Shown one piece after another: positions 52,573-60,880 of a stretch of DNA of 64,000 bases; position 1 is the first letter of the stretch; each line of letters starts with the position of its first letter. A program made the translations under genes and the position numbers. Under the pieces are notes generated by a model that saw nothing but the letters and a program-made list of their open reading frames with translations, did not search any database and had not been told where the DNA came from. The stretch covers positions 45,365-109,364 of the forward strand of contig NZ_BCRJ01000024.1 in assembly GCF_001552535.1 (NCBI RefSeq), given 5' to 3'. This DNA is from Nocardioides jensenii JCM 1364 = NBRC 14755 (GTDB lineage: Bacteria > Actinomycetota > Actinomycetes > Propionibacteriales > Nocardioidaceae).

Positions 52573-53346
52573 GTGACAGCTGCACCCGGTCGCCGCGAAC
52601 GCCAGCGGCAGGCGACCCTCGACGAGATCGTCGAGGCGTCGCGCGCGATCCTCGCCGCCGGCGGCGAACTCTCCCTGCGTGCCGTGGCCCAGCGCATGGG
52701 CATGACCGCCCCGGCCCTCTACCGCTACGTCGCGTCCTACCAGGACCTGCTGCGGGTGGTCGCGATCGGCATCGATGCCGCGATGGCCCGCGAGTTCCTC
52801 GAGCCTGCTCGCGACAGCCAGCCCGAGGACGACCCGGCCGCCCGGATCACGGCCGCGGCACTGGCGTTCCGACGGTGGGCACTGGCCTCACGCAACGAGT
52901 TCTCCGTGGTCTTCGCCAACATGGACGTCGCCTCCCTCTGCCTCGACCCGACCCTGGTCGAGACGACCTTGGCCAAGGTCTCCGCATCGGGCGTGCTCTT
53001 CAACGACCTCCTGGTGGAGATCTGGCAGAAGTACGACACGCCGTACCCCGAGCTGGCGGACCTCGACGACGACCTGGTCGAGATCCTGCGGGATCCGATC
53101 ATGCCCGGGGCTCCCGTGGAGATTCCCGACGACCTGCGCGGCCTGCTGTGGGTGTTCACCCAGTCGTGGGCCGCGCTCTACGGCACGGTCACGCTCGAGG
53201 TGTTCGGCCACATCGACCCGCGGATGATCAGCACCGGCGTGCTGTTCCGGCAGATGTTCCGCACCCAGGCGGGCATTCTCGGCCTCGCCGACGAGCTGCC
53301 GCGGTTGGAGCCGCTGATCGTCGCCGGCCTCGGCTCACAGGGCTGA
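52573..53346 (+). CDS. TetR/AcrR family regulator with WHG-type C-terminus
   Basis: This 257-residue regulator has a helix-turn-helix at about residues 35-65 (SLRAVAQRMGMTAPALYRYV), followed by a large ligand domain with ALAFRRWALASRNEFSVVFA and a C-terminal TQSWAALYGTVTLEVFGHID region of the WHG/TetR_C_13 sort. The divergent MMPL gene and the palindrome between them make it the likely repressor of that exporter. GTG start. The last 12 bases overlap the convergent sirtuin gene. Confidence 0.88.
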   Translation: MTAAPGRRERQRQATLDEIVEASRAILAAGGELSLRAVAQRMGMTAPALYRYVASYQDLLRVVAIGIDAAMAREFLEPARDSQPEDDPAARITAAALAFRRWALASRNEFSVVFANMDVASLCLDPTLVETTLAKVSASGVLFNDLLVEIWQKYDTPYPELADLDDDLVEILRDPIMPGAPVEIPDDLRGLLWVFTQSWAALYGTVTLEVFGHIDPRMISTGVLFRQMFRTQAGILGLADELPRLEPLIVAGLGSQG

Positions 53347-54033
53347 GCGGGTCATCATCTCGTCGACCCAGACCGGCACCAGCTCACCGGCCGGGCCGTG
53401 GCGCGCCTCGTCGAAGAACGCCGTGCCTTCACTGGGGACGAGGTTCAGCTCGAGGGTCCGGGCGCCACACGCCTTCGCCATCTGCACGAATCCGGCCGCC
53501 GGGTACACCGCTCCCGACGTACCGATCGAGACGAACAGGTCGGTGCGCATCAGCGCCTGCTGGATGCGGTCCATCTCGTAGGGCACCTCCCCGAACCACA
53601 CGACGTCCGGCCGGAGCTCAGGCACGCCGCAGCGTGGGCAGGGTGGGAAGTCGCTGAGCCCCTGCTCCCACGGCGAGCGCCCGTTGCAGCCGCGGCACAG
53701 CGCCGAGAGCAGCTGACCGTGCATGTGCAGGACGTGGCGCGATCCCCCGCGCTCGTGGAGGTCGTCGATGTTCTGGGTGACCAGCAGCAGGTTGTCGCCC
53801 AGGATCTCCTCGAGACGGGCCAGTGCGGTGTGCGCCGGGTTCGGCTCGACACCGGCCAACGCTGCCCGGCGGTCGTCGTAGAACTTCTGCACCATCGACG
53901 GGCGTACGTCGTACGCCTCGGGGGTGGCCACGTCCTCGACCCGGTGCCCCTCCCAGAGTCCGTCGGCGTCGCGAAACGTGGGGACTCCGCTCTCGGCTGA
54001 GATCCCGGCACCGGTCAGTACGACGACATTCAC
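53335..54033 (-). CDS. cobB: NAD-dependent protein deacylase (sirtuin, CobB class III type)
   Basis: This 232-residue sirtuin has NAD-binding TGAGISAESGVPTFRD, TQNIDDLHERGG, catalytic His in LHMHGQL, and a four-Cys zinc module (CRGCNG ... CPRCG). The YDDRR motif (Tyr and Arg in the acyl pocket) marks the class III group able to remove succinyl as well as acetyl groups. It is cytoplasmic. GTG 54033 is preferred, with AGGGTG upstream; GTG 54042 is possible. Its 3' end overlaps the tetR 3' end. Confidence 0.92.
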   Translation of the reverse strand: MNVVVLTGAGISAESGVPTFRDADGLWEGHRVEDVATPEAYDVRPSMVQKFYDDRRAALAGVEPNPAHTALARLEEILGDNLLLVTQNIDDLHERGGSRHVLHMHGQLLSALCRGCNGRSPWEQGLSDFPPCPRCGVPELRPDVVWFGEVPYEMDRIQQALMRTDLFVSIGTSGAVYPAAGFVQMAKACGARTLELNLVPSEGTAFFDEARHGPAGELVPVWVDEMMTRSAL

Positions 54034-54067
54034 AACCAGCACCCTAAGGGCAGTCGCCCTCCCAGGG

Positions 54068-54688
54068 TCAGGACGTGACCTCCGCGAAGGTGTAGCTCAT
54101 CGTGAACGCGGCCAGGTCGACCTCGGTCGCGGTGACCTCGATCTTCTTCTCCTCGTCGTTGACCGTCAGGTCGCAGGTGATCGTCGAGCCGTCCACGCCC
54201 TCGAGGTCGGGGCAGTCGATCGCCGAGGGCGCCGCGCCGAACTTCGTCTGCGCCTGGTTGGAGAGGTCGGCCTCGATCGACTCGCCAGTGGTGCCGAACG
54301 TCTGCGGGGTCGTGTCCATCTGCACGTGCAGCGCGAAGTCGTCGTCACGCAGATCGGTGACGTCGACCTGTCCATCGATCGTGAGGTAGTAGCCCTCGGC
54401 CTCGGAGGAGCGGGTGCACGTGGCGGTGGCGCCCACCTCGCGCTCGAGGTCCGGGCACTCGAAGCTGCCTTCGGCGAGCTTCTCGACCTCGCCGGCCAGG
54501 GCGGTCTCGGCCTTCGCGGCGACCTGGTCCCCCGGGATCATGTCGTCCGAGGTCTCGCTCTCGGTCGGGCTTGCCGACGAAGTCTCGTCCTTGTCGTCCT
54601 TGTCGCCGTCGTCGCTGCCGGAGTTGCAGCCGGTCAGGGCGATCAGGCTCGCGATCGCGAGAGCGGTCGAGATCTTCAGGCGGCGCAT
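54068..54688 (-). CDS. DUF4333 lipoprotein with two repeats
   Basis: This 206-residue exported lipoprotein has a signal peptide ending in lipobox LTGC, then an Asp/Ser/Thr-rich linker. Two DUF4333-like repeats follow. Each has an ESxxxxLS-type helix and a Cys pair: FECPDLEREVGATATCT, then IDCPDLEGVDGSTITCDLTV. Each Cys pair probably forms a disulfide outside the cell. Function unknown. Start ATG 54688 follows GAGGAG. Confidence 0.82.
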   Translation of the reverse strand: MRRLKISTALAIASLIALTGCNSGSDDGDKDDKDETSSASPTESETSDDMIPGDQVAAKAETALAGEVEKLAEGSFECPDLEREVGATATCTRSSEAEGYYLTIDGQVDVTDLRDDDFALHVQMDTTPQTFGTTGESIEADLSNQAQTKFGAAPSAIDCPDLEGVDGSTITCDLTVNDEEKKIEVTATEVDLAAFTMSYTFAEVTS

Positions 54689-54747
54689 GGGTGCTCCTCG
54701 TGGTTGGCGTTCCGTCCGACCACAGTCCTGCCCACCCCGAGCCGGCA

Positions 54748-55419
54748 TCAATCACTGCGCCCGATGTGGGTGCAGACACAGACCTTGTTGCCCTGGGCGT
54801 CGGCCAGGACGGTGAACCGGGGCGCCTGGTCATCGGAGACCAGCACACCACCGGCGGCCAGTGCCGCCTCGATGCGCTGCTCCGCGAGCTCGGGCGGCAC
54901 CCGGAGGTCGAGGTGGAAGCGCTGGCGAGGCTCGTCGTGCTGGTCGGCGTCCTGGAACCAGAGCGTCGGCAGGTTGCCGGACGGGTCGTTGAGATCCTCC
55001 TCGTAGCGCGGCGACTGCTCGAGTCCGAGCACGGCCGCCCAGAACGGCCGGATCTCATCGGCGTCCCAGGTGTCGAGTCCGAGCTCGACCTCCTGCATCG
55101 CCCCGGGGTCGGCGGAGATGCCCATGCCCGCGGCGATCTCGCTGATCTGCCGCGCCAGATCGACGTCACGCTGTGTCTTGGCGTGGACGTCGTGACTGCT
55201 CAGCACGACATCGACGTAGGGGTAGCGCAGATCCACGTCAGGGTGGTGGTTGGCGGCCTCCGCGGCCTCACCGATCGCGTTCACCAGCCGCAGTCCGGTG
55301 ACGAAGTCACCGGTGGTGAAACGGGTTCGCAGGGTCAGGTTGATCGAGCGCCAGTCGTCGACGCCCATCGTGGCGATCTCGTCACCGCTGAGTCGGCCCT
55401 TCGGGATGTCTTCGCTCAT
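54748..55419 (-). CDS. PCD-like (pterin carbinolamine dehydratase) / VOC fusion protein
   Basis: This 223-residue two-domain protein has residues 1-105 resembling 4a-hydroxytetrahydrobiopterin dehydratase, with the His-rich motif AANHHPDVDLRYPYVDVVL and a later SSHD. Residues about 115-220 are a VOC/glyoxalase-like half-domain with WFQDADQHDEPRQRFHLDL. Such fusions are seen in actinobacteria, where PCD could recycle a pterin cofactor, but no aromatic hydroxylase is nearby. The role of the VOC part is unknown. Start ATG 55419; upstream in-frame sequence is shadow. Confidence 0.82.
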   Translation of the reverse strand: MSEDIPKGRLSGDEIATMGVDDWRSINLTLRTRFTTGDFVTGLRLVNAIGEAAEAANHHPDVDLRYPYVDVVLSSHDVHAKTQRDVDLARQISEIAAGMGISADPGAMQEVELGLDTWDADEIRPFWAAVLGLEQSPRYEEDLNDPSGNLPTLWFQDADQHDEPRQRFHLDLRVPPELAEQRIEAALAAGGVLVSDDQAPRFTVLADAQGNKVCVCTHIGRSD

Positions 55420-55537
55420 GGTTTCCACCTTGCCACTCGTGATCCGTGGCCGGAACCCGATTCGGTCGGCGAACGATGTTTCAGCGACGCGATGTCGGGT
55501 ACGCGCGCAAGACACCACCCCCGATCGAGGAGATCCC

Positions 55538-55837
55538 ATGAGCGGAGAAATCCGTGTGGACCCACCGTCCCTCCGGCGACTGGCCGGCGATCTCGACGAC
55601 GTCATCCAGCTCCTGTCCGAAGCACAGCAGGCCATCGCCGACTCGGACACCCAGGCCGACGCGTTCAGCCCCTCGGGCCAACCGCTGGCCTACGCGTTCC
55701 TCGGCGCCATCGAGTACGCCGGCAACGACGCGTACGAGCAGGCCGACCAGATCGCCTCGATCCAGAACCGCCTGAACCTGACTGCGGACTATTGGGACAA
55801 GGCCGAGGAAGCAGCGACCGTGAGAGTCGTCGAGTGA
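55538..55837 (+). CDS. WXG100-like small helical protein
   Basis: This 99-residue, acidic, two-helix protein begins MSGEIRVDPPSLRRLAGDLD and ends with LTADYWDKAEEAATVRVVE, similar in size and shape to ESX-type secreted or chaperone proteins. The canonical central WxG is not present; the hinge is SGQPLAYAFLG. Start ATG 55538 follows GAGGAG. It lies 31 bases before the larger WXG-motif gene, forming the same pair arrangement as at 23261-24594. Confidence 0.6.
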   Translation: MSGEIRVDPPSLRRLAGDLDDVIQLLSEAQQAIADSDTQADAFSPSGQPLAYAFLGAIEYAGNDAYEQADQIASIQNRLNLTADYWDKAEEAATVRVVE

Positions 55838-55868
55838 GAGCGCCCGCCACCACCACTGAGGAGCGAAT

Positions 55869-56933
55869 GTGACCATCGCCGAAGGCGTCGACGCAGGAGT
55901 CGAGGCAGCCGTCCGCGTCAACCAGGGCTTCTGCATCTATGCGGGCTGTTTTCCGATCAACGTCCTTCCGCCGCCGATGTCGATCATCGCCGACCTCGCG
56001 CTCACCCAGGGCGCCAAGTCGTTCCCGGCCATCGGCGACGGCGGAACCCTCGGTCGACACGGCATCGTCAAGAGGCGGAGCAGCCTGGGTGGACTGAACC
56101 GGAATCCGGGCCTGAAGTTCAACAACGGGACGGCTTGGATCATGGGCGACGGCCTGGGCGCGCCCTTCGCCGTCGGCGAGGCGGCCGACAAGTGGTTCGA
56201 CGCCGCCGGCAAGCTCACGCAGGCCCGCACGCGTCTGGAGGAGCTGACCTACAGCCTCAACGCCGACCAGTGGTCGGGCGACGATCGCGAGGCGTTCAAC
56301 AAGGAGCTCGGTGAGCTGGCCAAGCAGATCGGGGACGCCGAGCTCTTCGCCACCATCGTGGGGTGGTCGCTGGTCGCGGGCGTCGTACCCCTCGGGGCCT
56401 GGCCGCTGGGCTGCAGCATCGTCGGCGTCCTCCAGTTCGCGAACGCCACCCTCTTCTACGCAGCGGTCGCCAGCATCGTCGGAAACCTCGGCCCCTCCGA
56501 GGTCATCTACGCCGAGGGCCTGGCCACGGCGGTCACCTGCAACCGCAGCCTGAAGATCGGATCGGTCGTGCTTCAAGGCGTCCTGGCGGCGGCTGCTGCG
56601 GGGATCGTGGGTGGCGCCCTCTTCGACGCGGGCCAGCAGAAGAGCCACGGCGACGAGGATGCGTGGACCGACCTGGGACGTGCCACCGTCGAGATGGCCA
56701 TCGAGCAGGGCGTCAAGAACCTGGCCGCGAGCGGCATCGAGTCGCTGACGCCGTGGCCGGTTGACGTCGGCAACCGGATTGTGAACCCGGAGGACTACCT
56801 GGGCAAGAACAACGACCCCATCCAGGAGGGCGTCGACGAGCACCTGGGCGGGGCTGCCGAGGACGCCGGCAACAAGGGTGGCGACATCCTGTTCGGGGAG
56901 GACGAGCCGGACCGGGGGCCCTACAGCGGCTGA
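55869..56933 (+). CDS. WXG-motif protein with membrane segments, putative type VII-like substrate
   Basis: This 354-residue protein has an N-terminal Gly-rich region, then a helical hairpin with the WxG turn in LNADQWSGDDREAFNKELGE (about residues 130-150). Hydrophobic stretches follow near 160-200 and 230-255, with a polar, acidic C-terminus. The WSGDDREAF turn followed by helix fits LXG/WXG-type domains. No toxin motif is recognised in the tail. Start GTG 55869 follows GAGGAG. It probably acts with the small protein upstream. No secretion ATPase is in view. Confidence 0.55.
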   Translation: MTIAEGVDAGVEAAVRVNQGFCIYAGCFPINVLPPPMSIIADLALTQGAKSFPAIGDGGTLGRHGIVKRRSSLGGLNRNPGLKFNNGTAWIMGDGLGAPFAVGEAADKWFDAAGKLTQARTRLEELTYSLNADQWSGDDREAFNKELGELAKQIGDAELFATIVGWSLVAGVVPLGAWPLGCSIVGVLQFANATLFYAAVASIVGNLGPSEVIYAEGLATAVTCNRSLKIGSVVLQGVLAAAAAGIVGGALFDAGQQKSHGDEDAWTDLGRATVEMAIEQGVKNLAASGIESLTPWPVDVGNRIVNPEDYLGKNNDPIQEGVDEHLGGAAEDAGNKGGDILFGEDEPDRGPYSG

Positions 56934-56940
56934 CTGAACC

Positions 56941-57420
56941 TCAGCCGGGGGCACCGGGGCGGTCGGCCCGCTTCGACGGGTTGTACTGCTCCCGGAGCCG
57001 TGCCACCCGATCGAGTTCCTCGCCGCTGAGCCGGAACGCGCCCATCATCTCCTCGCGGAACTTTCCGAGCTGGCGCTGCGCCTCCTCGGGGTCAGGCATC
57101 TCAGGCGTCGCGACACCCAGGTTGTTGACGATCTCCATGGTCTGGTCGCGCAGGTGCTCGATCGCCTGTGCGATCGCGACCTTGACCTCGCGGGAGAGGA
57201 TGCCGGACGTCAGCCGAAGGGCGCGCGGGTCGAACTCCAGGTCCTGCAGGCCCGTCTGGGTCCAGGTGACCCGGACCTTGCCTTCGGCACCGAAGCCCTC
57301 GCCAACCAGCTCAGCGAGCTGCGGTTCGATCTTGCGGAACTCGCCGAGCTTCCGCTCGTTCTCTCGCATCTCCTGCTCTGCCTGCTCGAGATACTGATGA
57401 ATCTGGTCGTGGAATGACAT
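56941..57420 (-). CDS. YbaB/EbfC family DNA-binding protein (EspL-like)
   Basis: This 159-residue protein starts MSFHDQIHQYLEQAEQEMRE, forming a long helix. A YbaB core of about 80 residues follows, with beta strands GKVRVTWTQTGLQDLEFDP and a helix AIAQAIEHLRDQTMEIVNN. The basic C-terminus (NPSKRADRPGAPG) is flexible. YbaB-type proteins bind DNA; a relative, EspL, occurs in mycobacterial ESX-1 clusters, which supports a link with the adjacent WXG genes. Start ATG 57420 follows TTGGAG. It converges on the WXG gene with 7 bases between. Confidence 0.78.
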   Translation of the reverse strand: MSFHDQIHQYLEQAEQEMRENERKLGEFRKIEPQLAELVGEGFGAEGKVRVTWTQTGLQDLEFDPRALRLTSGILSREVKVAIAQAIEHLRDQTMEIVNNLGVATPEMPDPEEAQRQLGKFREEMMGAFRLSGEELDRVARLREQYNPSKRADRPGAPG

Positions 57421-57473
57421 CCGAGAGATCTCCAAAACACGGTGGGCACTTTCGCTCTCACCGTACCGGGGCC

Positions 57474-57944
57474 GCGACAACGGTCTACGACGTTCTCGCC
57501 GCCACCGGTCGTGGGACGTGGAACCCCGGCAACGACGCGGCCCTTTGGGTGAAGTTCAACCTGAGGGCACACCATATGCAGGCGCAGACCGTCCGACGTC
57601 GGTTCGACGAGGCCGAGATTCAGTGGCCAAAGATCGACGAACTCATCGCGGATCACAGGCTCAACGAACGGATCGGAGCGGCTCTCTTCGACGCGTTGAT
57701 CGGTCTCCGAGTCACCCGGCCGTCCTACGTGAAGCTCACGGAGCTCGACGAACGCACAGCCACCCGCGACTTGGTCAACGCCGCCAACACCGGCCTGCTG
57801 GAAGCACGTGGCGAGCGCCGCGGCCGCCACTAGGTTGCCGGTGAGCCGCTCCGCCAGATCCAGGCGGCGCTACGGGCCGAGCGAAGTCCCCTGGCCGATC
57901 CCTACCCGACTCTCATCAGCGAGATCCGGCGAGCATTGCCGTGA
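57474..57944 (+). pseudogene. Fic family protein remnant, 5'-truncated with an internal stop
   Basis: The reading frame from 57474 gives TVYDVLAATGRGTWNPGND and VKFNLRAHHMQAQTVRRRFD, which match the C-terminal part of actinobacterial Fic proteins. The Fic active site (HPFxxGNGR) is absent because the first half is missing. A TAG at 57831-57833 breaks the frame, yet beyond it the same frame continues VAGEPLRQIQAALRAERSPL and ADPYPTLISEIRRALP to TGA at 57942. That is what an intact Fic tail would read. No start with ribosome site is seen, so it is most likely a dead fragment. Confidence 0.75.
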
Positions 57945-57948
57945 GGAC

Positions 57949-57970
57949 CCCGACGAATAACCCCGTCGGG
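57949..57970 (+). terminator. short hairpin after the Fic remnant
   Basis: CCCGACG and CGTCGGG form a perfect 7-bp stem around AATAACCC, five bases after the final stop of the Fic remnant. It may be the old terminator of that gene or serve the convergent menB transcript. Confidence 0.45.
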
Positions 57971-58064
57971 ACAGCAGCCCAGTCCGTGGTCAAGGCGCAG
58001 TGCGAGCCTCTCGGTTGGGGAGTTGCACCAAACCCCGAGCACGACCTTGCACCGACGCGCCAGA

Positions 58065-59009
58065 TCAGTAGTACCAGGGGAACTCGGACCAGTCGGGGTC
58101 GCGCTTCTCGAGGAACTGGTCACGGCCCTCGACGGCCTCGTCGGTCATGTAGGCCAGGCGAGTGGTCTCACCCGCGAAGAGCTGCTGACCGACCAGACCG
58201 TCGTCGATGAGGTTGAAGGAGTACTTGAGCATCCGCTGCGCCGTCGGCGACTTGGCGTTGATCTTGCGGCCCCACTCGAGGGCCTCCTTCTCGAGGTCCG
58301 CGTGGTCGACCACTTTGTTGACCGCACCCATGGCGTGCATCTGCTCGGCGTCGTACTCGTCGCCGAGGAAGAAGATCTCGCGGGCGAACTTCTGCCCCAC
58401 CTGGCGGGCGAGGTACGCCGACCCGAAGCCACCGTCGAACGAGCCGACGTCGGCATCGGTCTGCTTGAAGCGACCGTGCTCACGGGAGGCGAGAGTGAGG
58501 TCGCAGACCGCGTGCAGGGAGTGCCCACCGCCCGCGGCCCAGCCGTTGACCAGGCAGATGACGACCTTGGGCATGAACCGGATCAACCGCTGCACCTCGA
58601 GGATGTGCAGCCGCCCCAGCCTGGCCTTGTCGATCGGGCTCGGATCCTCGGCCCCGGTGTCCGTGTTGCCCGCGGATCCGGCCTCGTACTGGTAGCCGGC
58701 CCGGCCGCGGATCCGCTGGTCGCCTCCGGTGCAGAACGCCCACTTGCCGTTCTTCTCGCTCGGGCCGTTGCCGGTGAGCAGCACGCAGCCCACGTCGGCC
58801 GACGTTCGCGCATGCTCCATCACGGTCAGCAGCTCATCGACCGTGTGCGGGCGGAACGCGTTGAGCACGTCGGGCCGGTCGAAGGCCACCCGGACGGTGC
58901 CGTGCGCCTTGGCCCGGTGGTAGGTCAGGTCGGTCAGGTTCTCGAAGCCGGGCACCACGTCCCACGCCTCGGCATCAAAGATCTCGGAGACTCCAGCAAT
59001 CGCACTCAT
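58065..59009 (-). CDS. menB: 1,4-dihydroxy-2-naphthoyl-CoA synthase
   Basis: This 314-residue crotonase-fold enzyme of menaquinone synthesis cyclises o-succinylbenzoyl-CoA. Visible MenB features are [20 protein letters not shown] with oxyanion-hole glycines, [20 protein letters not shown], and [20 protein letters not shown]. The Asp in VGSFD and the C-terminal PWYY are usual in the family. It stands alone here; other men genes may lie elsewhere. The length includes an N-terminal extension typical of actinobacterial MenB. Confidence 0.94.
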   Translation of the reverse strand: MSAIAGVSEIFDAEAWDVVPGFENLTDLTYHRAKAHGTVRVAFDRPDVLNAFRPHTVDELLTVMEHARTSADVGCVLLTGNGPSEKNGKWAFCTGGDQRIRGRAGYQYEAGSAGNTDTGAEDPSPIDKARLGRLHILEVQRLIRFMPKVVICLVNGWAAGGGHSLHAVCDLTLASREHGRFKQTDADVGSFDGGFGSAYLARQVGQKFAREIFFLGDEYDAEQMHAMGAVNKVVDHADLEKEALEWGRKINAKSPTAQRMLKYSFNLIDDGLVGQQLFAGETTRLAYMTDEAVEGRDQFLEKRDPDWSEFPWYY

Positions 59010-59193
59010 GGGCGCAGGCTATCGCCGAACGACCCGTCAGCCGACGGTGACGTCGGTGACCTCACACCTGACGCCCTTGGGCTCCCCACCGGCCTGCACC
59101 AGGCTTGCCGTCGGCTGCCTTGTCGGAGCCACACGCACCCAGGGTGCCCCCCGACACTGGAATCTTCGCCCCCGGCATGGTGTTGTGGAAGGT

Positions 59194-59631
59194 ATGACAC
59201 TACAAGGGGAGTACCAGCCCAGCGCCGCGGAATGGGTCCGCAACCAGGTCGCGGCCTACGAGGCATCGAACGGCGAGGAGGCGAACACGCTGCCCGACGG
59301 CCGACCGATCGTGGTGATCACCTCGCGCGGCCACCAGTCCGGCAAGCTGCGCAAGAATCCGGTGATGCGCGTCGAGCACGACGGCGTCTACGCGGCCGTG
59401 GCCTCCAAGGGCGGCGCGCCGGAGCATCCCGAGTGGTTCCACAATTTCGTCGCGGACCCGCACGTCGACCTGCAGGACGGTCCCGAGCCGCACGAGTACG
59501 TCGCCCGCCTCGCCACCGACGGGGAACGAGCCGAGTGGTGGCCGCGCGCGGTCGAGGCATTCCCGCCGTACGCCGAGTACCAGGAGAAGACCGACCGCGA
59601 GATCCCGGTGTTCCTGCTCGAACGCGCCTGA
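59194..59631 (+). CDS. nitroreductase/deazaflavin-dependent oxidoreductase (DDN-like)
   Basis: This 145-residue split-barrel protein of the F420-dependent Ddn family has the pattern [20 protein letters not shown] (TxGrkSGkxrxxPL) followed by [20 protein letters not shown] and a late [20 protein letters not shown]. Relatives use F420H2 to reduce nitroimidazoles, quinones or other substrates. Start ATG 59194 has GGAAGG directly upstream; the long in-frame extension is ignored. Confidence 0.9.
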   Translation: MTLQGEYQPSAAEWVRNQVAAYEASNGEEANTLPDGRPIVVITSRGHQSGKLRKNPVMRVEHDGVYAAVASKGGAPEHPEWFHNFVADPHVDLQDGPEPHEYVARLATDGERAEWWPRAVEAFPPYAEYQEKTDREIPVFLLERA

Positions 59632-59684
59632 CCCTTCCAGCAAACCCGCTGGATCGCCGGACGCTGCGCGGCTACCGTCGTCCG

Positions 59685-60176
59685 GTGCAACCCCTCACCG
59701 CCGACCAGATTCGCGCCTCCTTCGTCAACTGCTCCCAGGGTGAGGCCAAACGTGCGGCACTGCCCGACCTGACGGTGGTGCCGTGGGCGGACCTCGACTT
59801 CTTGGGCTGGACCGACCCGTCGGGATCCTCGCGGGCTTACCTCGTCGCGGAGCACGACGGCGAGCTCGTCGGTCTGCTTCTGCGGCAGAACCCCGCCGGC
59901 ACGGGGCAGGCAAGACGCAGCAAGCTCTGCGAAGTGTGCGTAACGGCTCACACTGACACCGGCGTGTGCCTCACGGTCGCCGCGAAGACCGGTGCGGCCG
60001 GGAAGCGTGGCGACACCGCCGGCATCCATCTGTGCCGCGACCTGGCCTGCTCGCTCTACGCCCGCGGGCAGAAGAGCTCCGGGGTGCCGAAGCTGCGCGA
60101 GACCCTGTCGACCGACGCGATGGTCGAGCGGGTCCGCACCCAACTCGACGTGTTCGTCCGTCGGGTGCTGGCCTGA
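59685..60176 (+). CDS. FBP domain / treble-clef zinc finger protein (EF-G-binding-like)
   Basis: This 163-residue protein has an N-terminal LTADQIRASFVNCSQGEAKR segment and a C-terminal zinc module with RSKLCEVCVTAH and HLCRDLACSLYARG, giving four Cys ligands. This is the FBP (FusB-like) C-terminal treble-clef architecture. In FusB, such domains bind elongation factor G and rescue it from fusidic acid. A similar role here is inferred only. Start GTG 59685. Confidence 0.82.
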   Translation: MQPLTADQIRASFVNCSQGEAKRAALPDLTVVPWADLDFLGWTDPSGSSRAYLVAEHDGELVGLLLRQNPAGTGQARRSKLCEVCVTAHTDTGVCLTVAAKTGAAGKRGDTAGIHLCRDLACSLYARGQKSSGVPKLRETLSTDAMVERVRTQLDVFVRRVLA

Positions 60177-60187
60177 ACTTCGAACCG

Positions 60188-60219
60188 CCGCTCGGCCGCT
60201 CGGCCGCTCGGCCGATCGG
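60188..60219. repeat. 8-bp tandem repeat CCGCTCGG
   Basis: Three exact copies of CCGCTCGG (60188, 60196, 60204) are followed by CCGATCGG, in the 47 bases between the convergent FBP and ACT genes. The units can fold on each other and may help end transcription. Confidence 0.7.
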
Positions 60220-60223
60220 CCGG

Positions 60224-60838
60224 TCAGGACCGGGAGATCGACACCGCCAGGCTGACCAGGTGACTGAGCCGGGCCAGCTCGGAGCCGAGGATCTCCGGAC
60301 CCCCGCGGCGTCCGATCAGGATCAGCTCGTTCGACATCAACGGGGCCGCGGCGAAGAGGTTGTTCTCGTCACCGGAGGGCACCTCGGTGGCACGGTCGAT
60401 GTCGTACCAGTCGAAGGTGTCGGGCGCGGCCGGGGTGGCGTGCACCCGCACGACCCCGTCCGGCGTACGACGAACGCGGGCGCCCCAGTCGGCGCGGAAG
60501 GTCAACGGCAGCAGCTCGACCAACCGGTCGAGCGCCTCGGTGGGGTGCGCGGTGAGCTCCTCGACGGCCTCGAGGTCCATGACCAGGTTGCCGCCCGCCG
60601 CGTAGCGGGAGATCCACACGACGTTCACACCGTCGACCGTGTTGCAGGCCGAGACGATCGAGTCCGGCATGGCACCCGGCGCCATCTCGAGCAGCACGTC
60701 GTCGACCGCGGTGCCGTCATGGCGGTGCTCGACGATCTCGATCGCCTCGATGTCACCGCCGGCCTCACCGATCGTGGTCGCCAGGCGCCCCAGAGACCCA
60801 GGGACGTCGGGCAGTTCGACACGGAGCAGGAACGGCAT
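60224..60838 (-). CDS. ACT domain amino-acid-binding protein
   Basis: This 204-residue protein has residues 1-75 forming an ACT domain (LLRVELPDVPGSLGRLATTI, then GGDIEAIEIVEH), which usually binds amino acids and regulates an enzyme. The remaining 125 residues, with PLMSNELILIGRRGG and SELARLSHLVSLAVSI, resemble a GAF-like sensor, but this is less sure. There is no catalytic domain, so it is probably a stand-alone sensor. Start ATG 60838. Confidence 0.75.
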   Translation of the reverse strand: MPFLLRVELPDVPGSLGRLATTIGEAGGDIEAIEIVEHRHDGTAVDDVLLEMAPGAMPDSIVSACNTVDGVNVVWISRYAAGGNLVMDLEAVEELTAHPTEALDRLVELLPLTFRADWGARVRRTPDGVVRVHATPAAPDTFDWYDIDRATEVPSGDENNLFAAAPLMSNELILIGRRGGPEILGSELARLSHLVSLAVSISRS

Positions 60839-60880
60839 GCAATGACTGTATCGGGCTGATGTTTCAGCCGGATTGCCGTT

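Noticed and set aside
59020..59190. Minus-strand fragments [16 protein letters not shown] and [17 protein letters not shown] in different frames, resembling a decayed lipoprotein
   Set aside because: Too short and frameshifted to name. It could be chance in a 184-base intergenic region.
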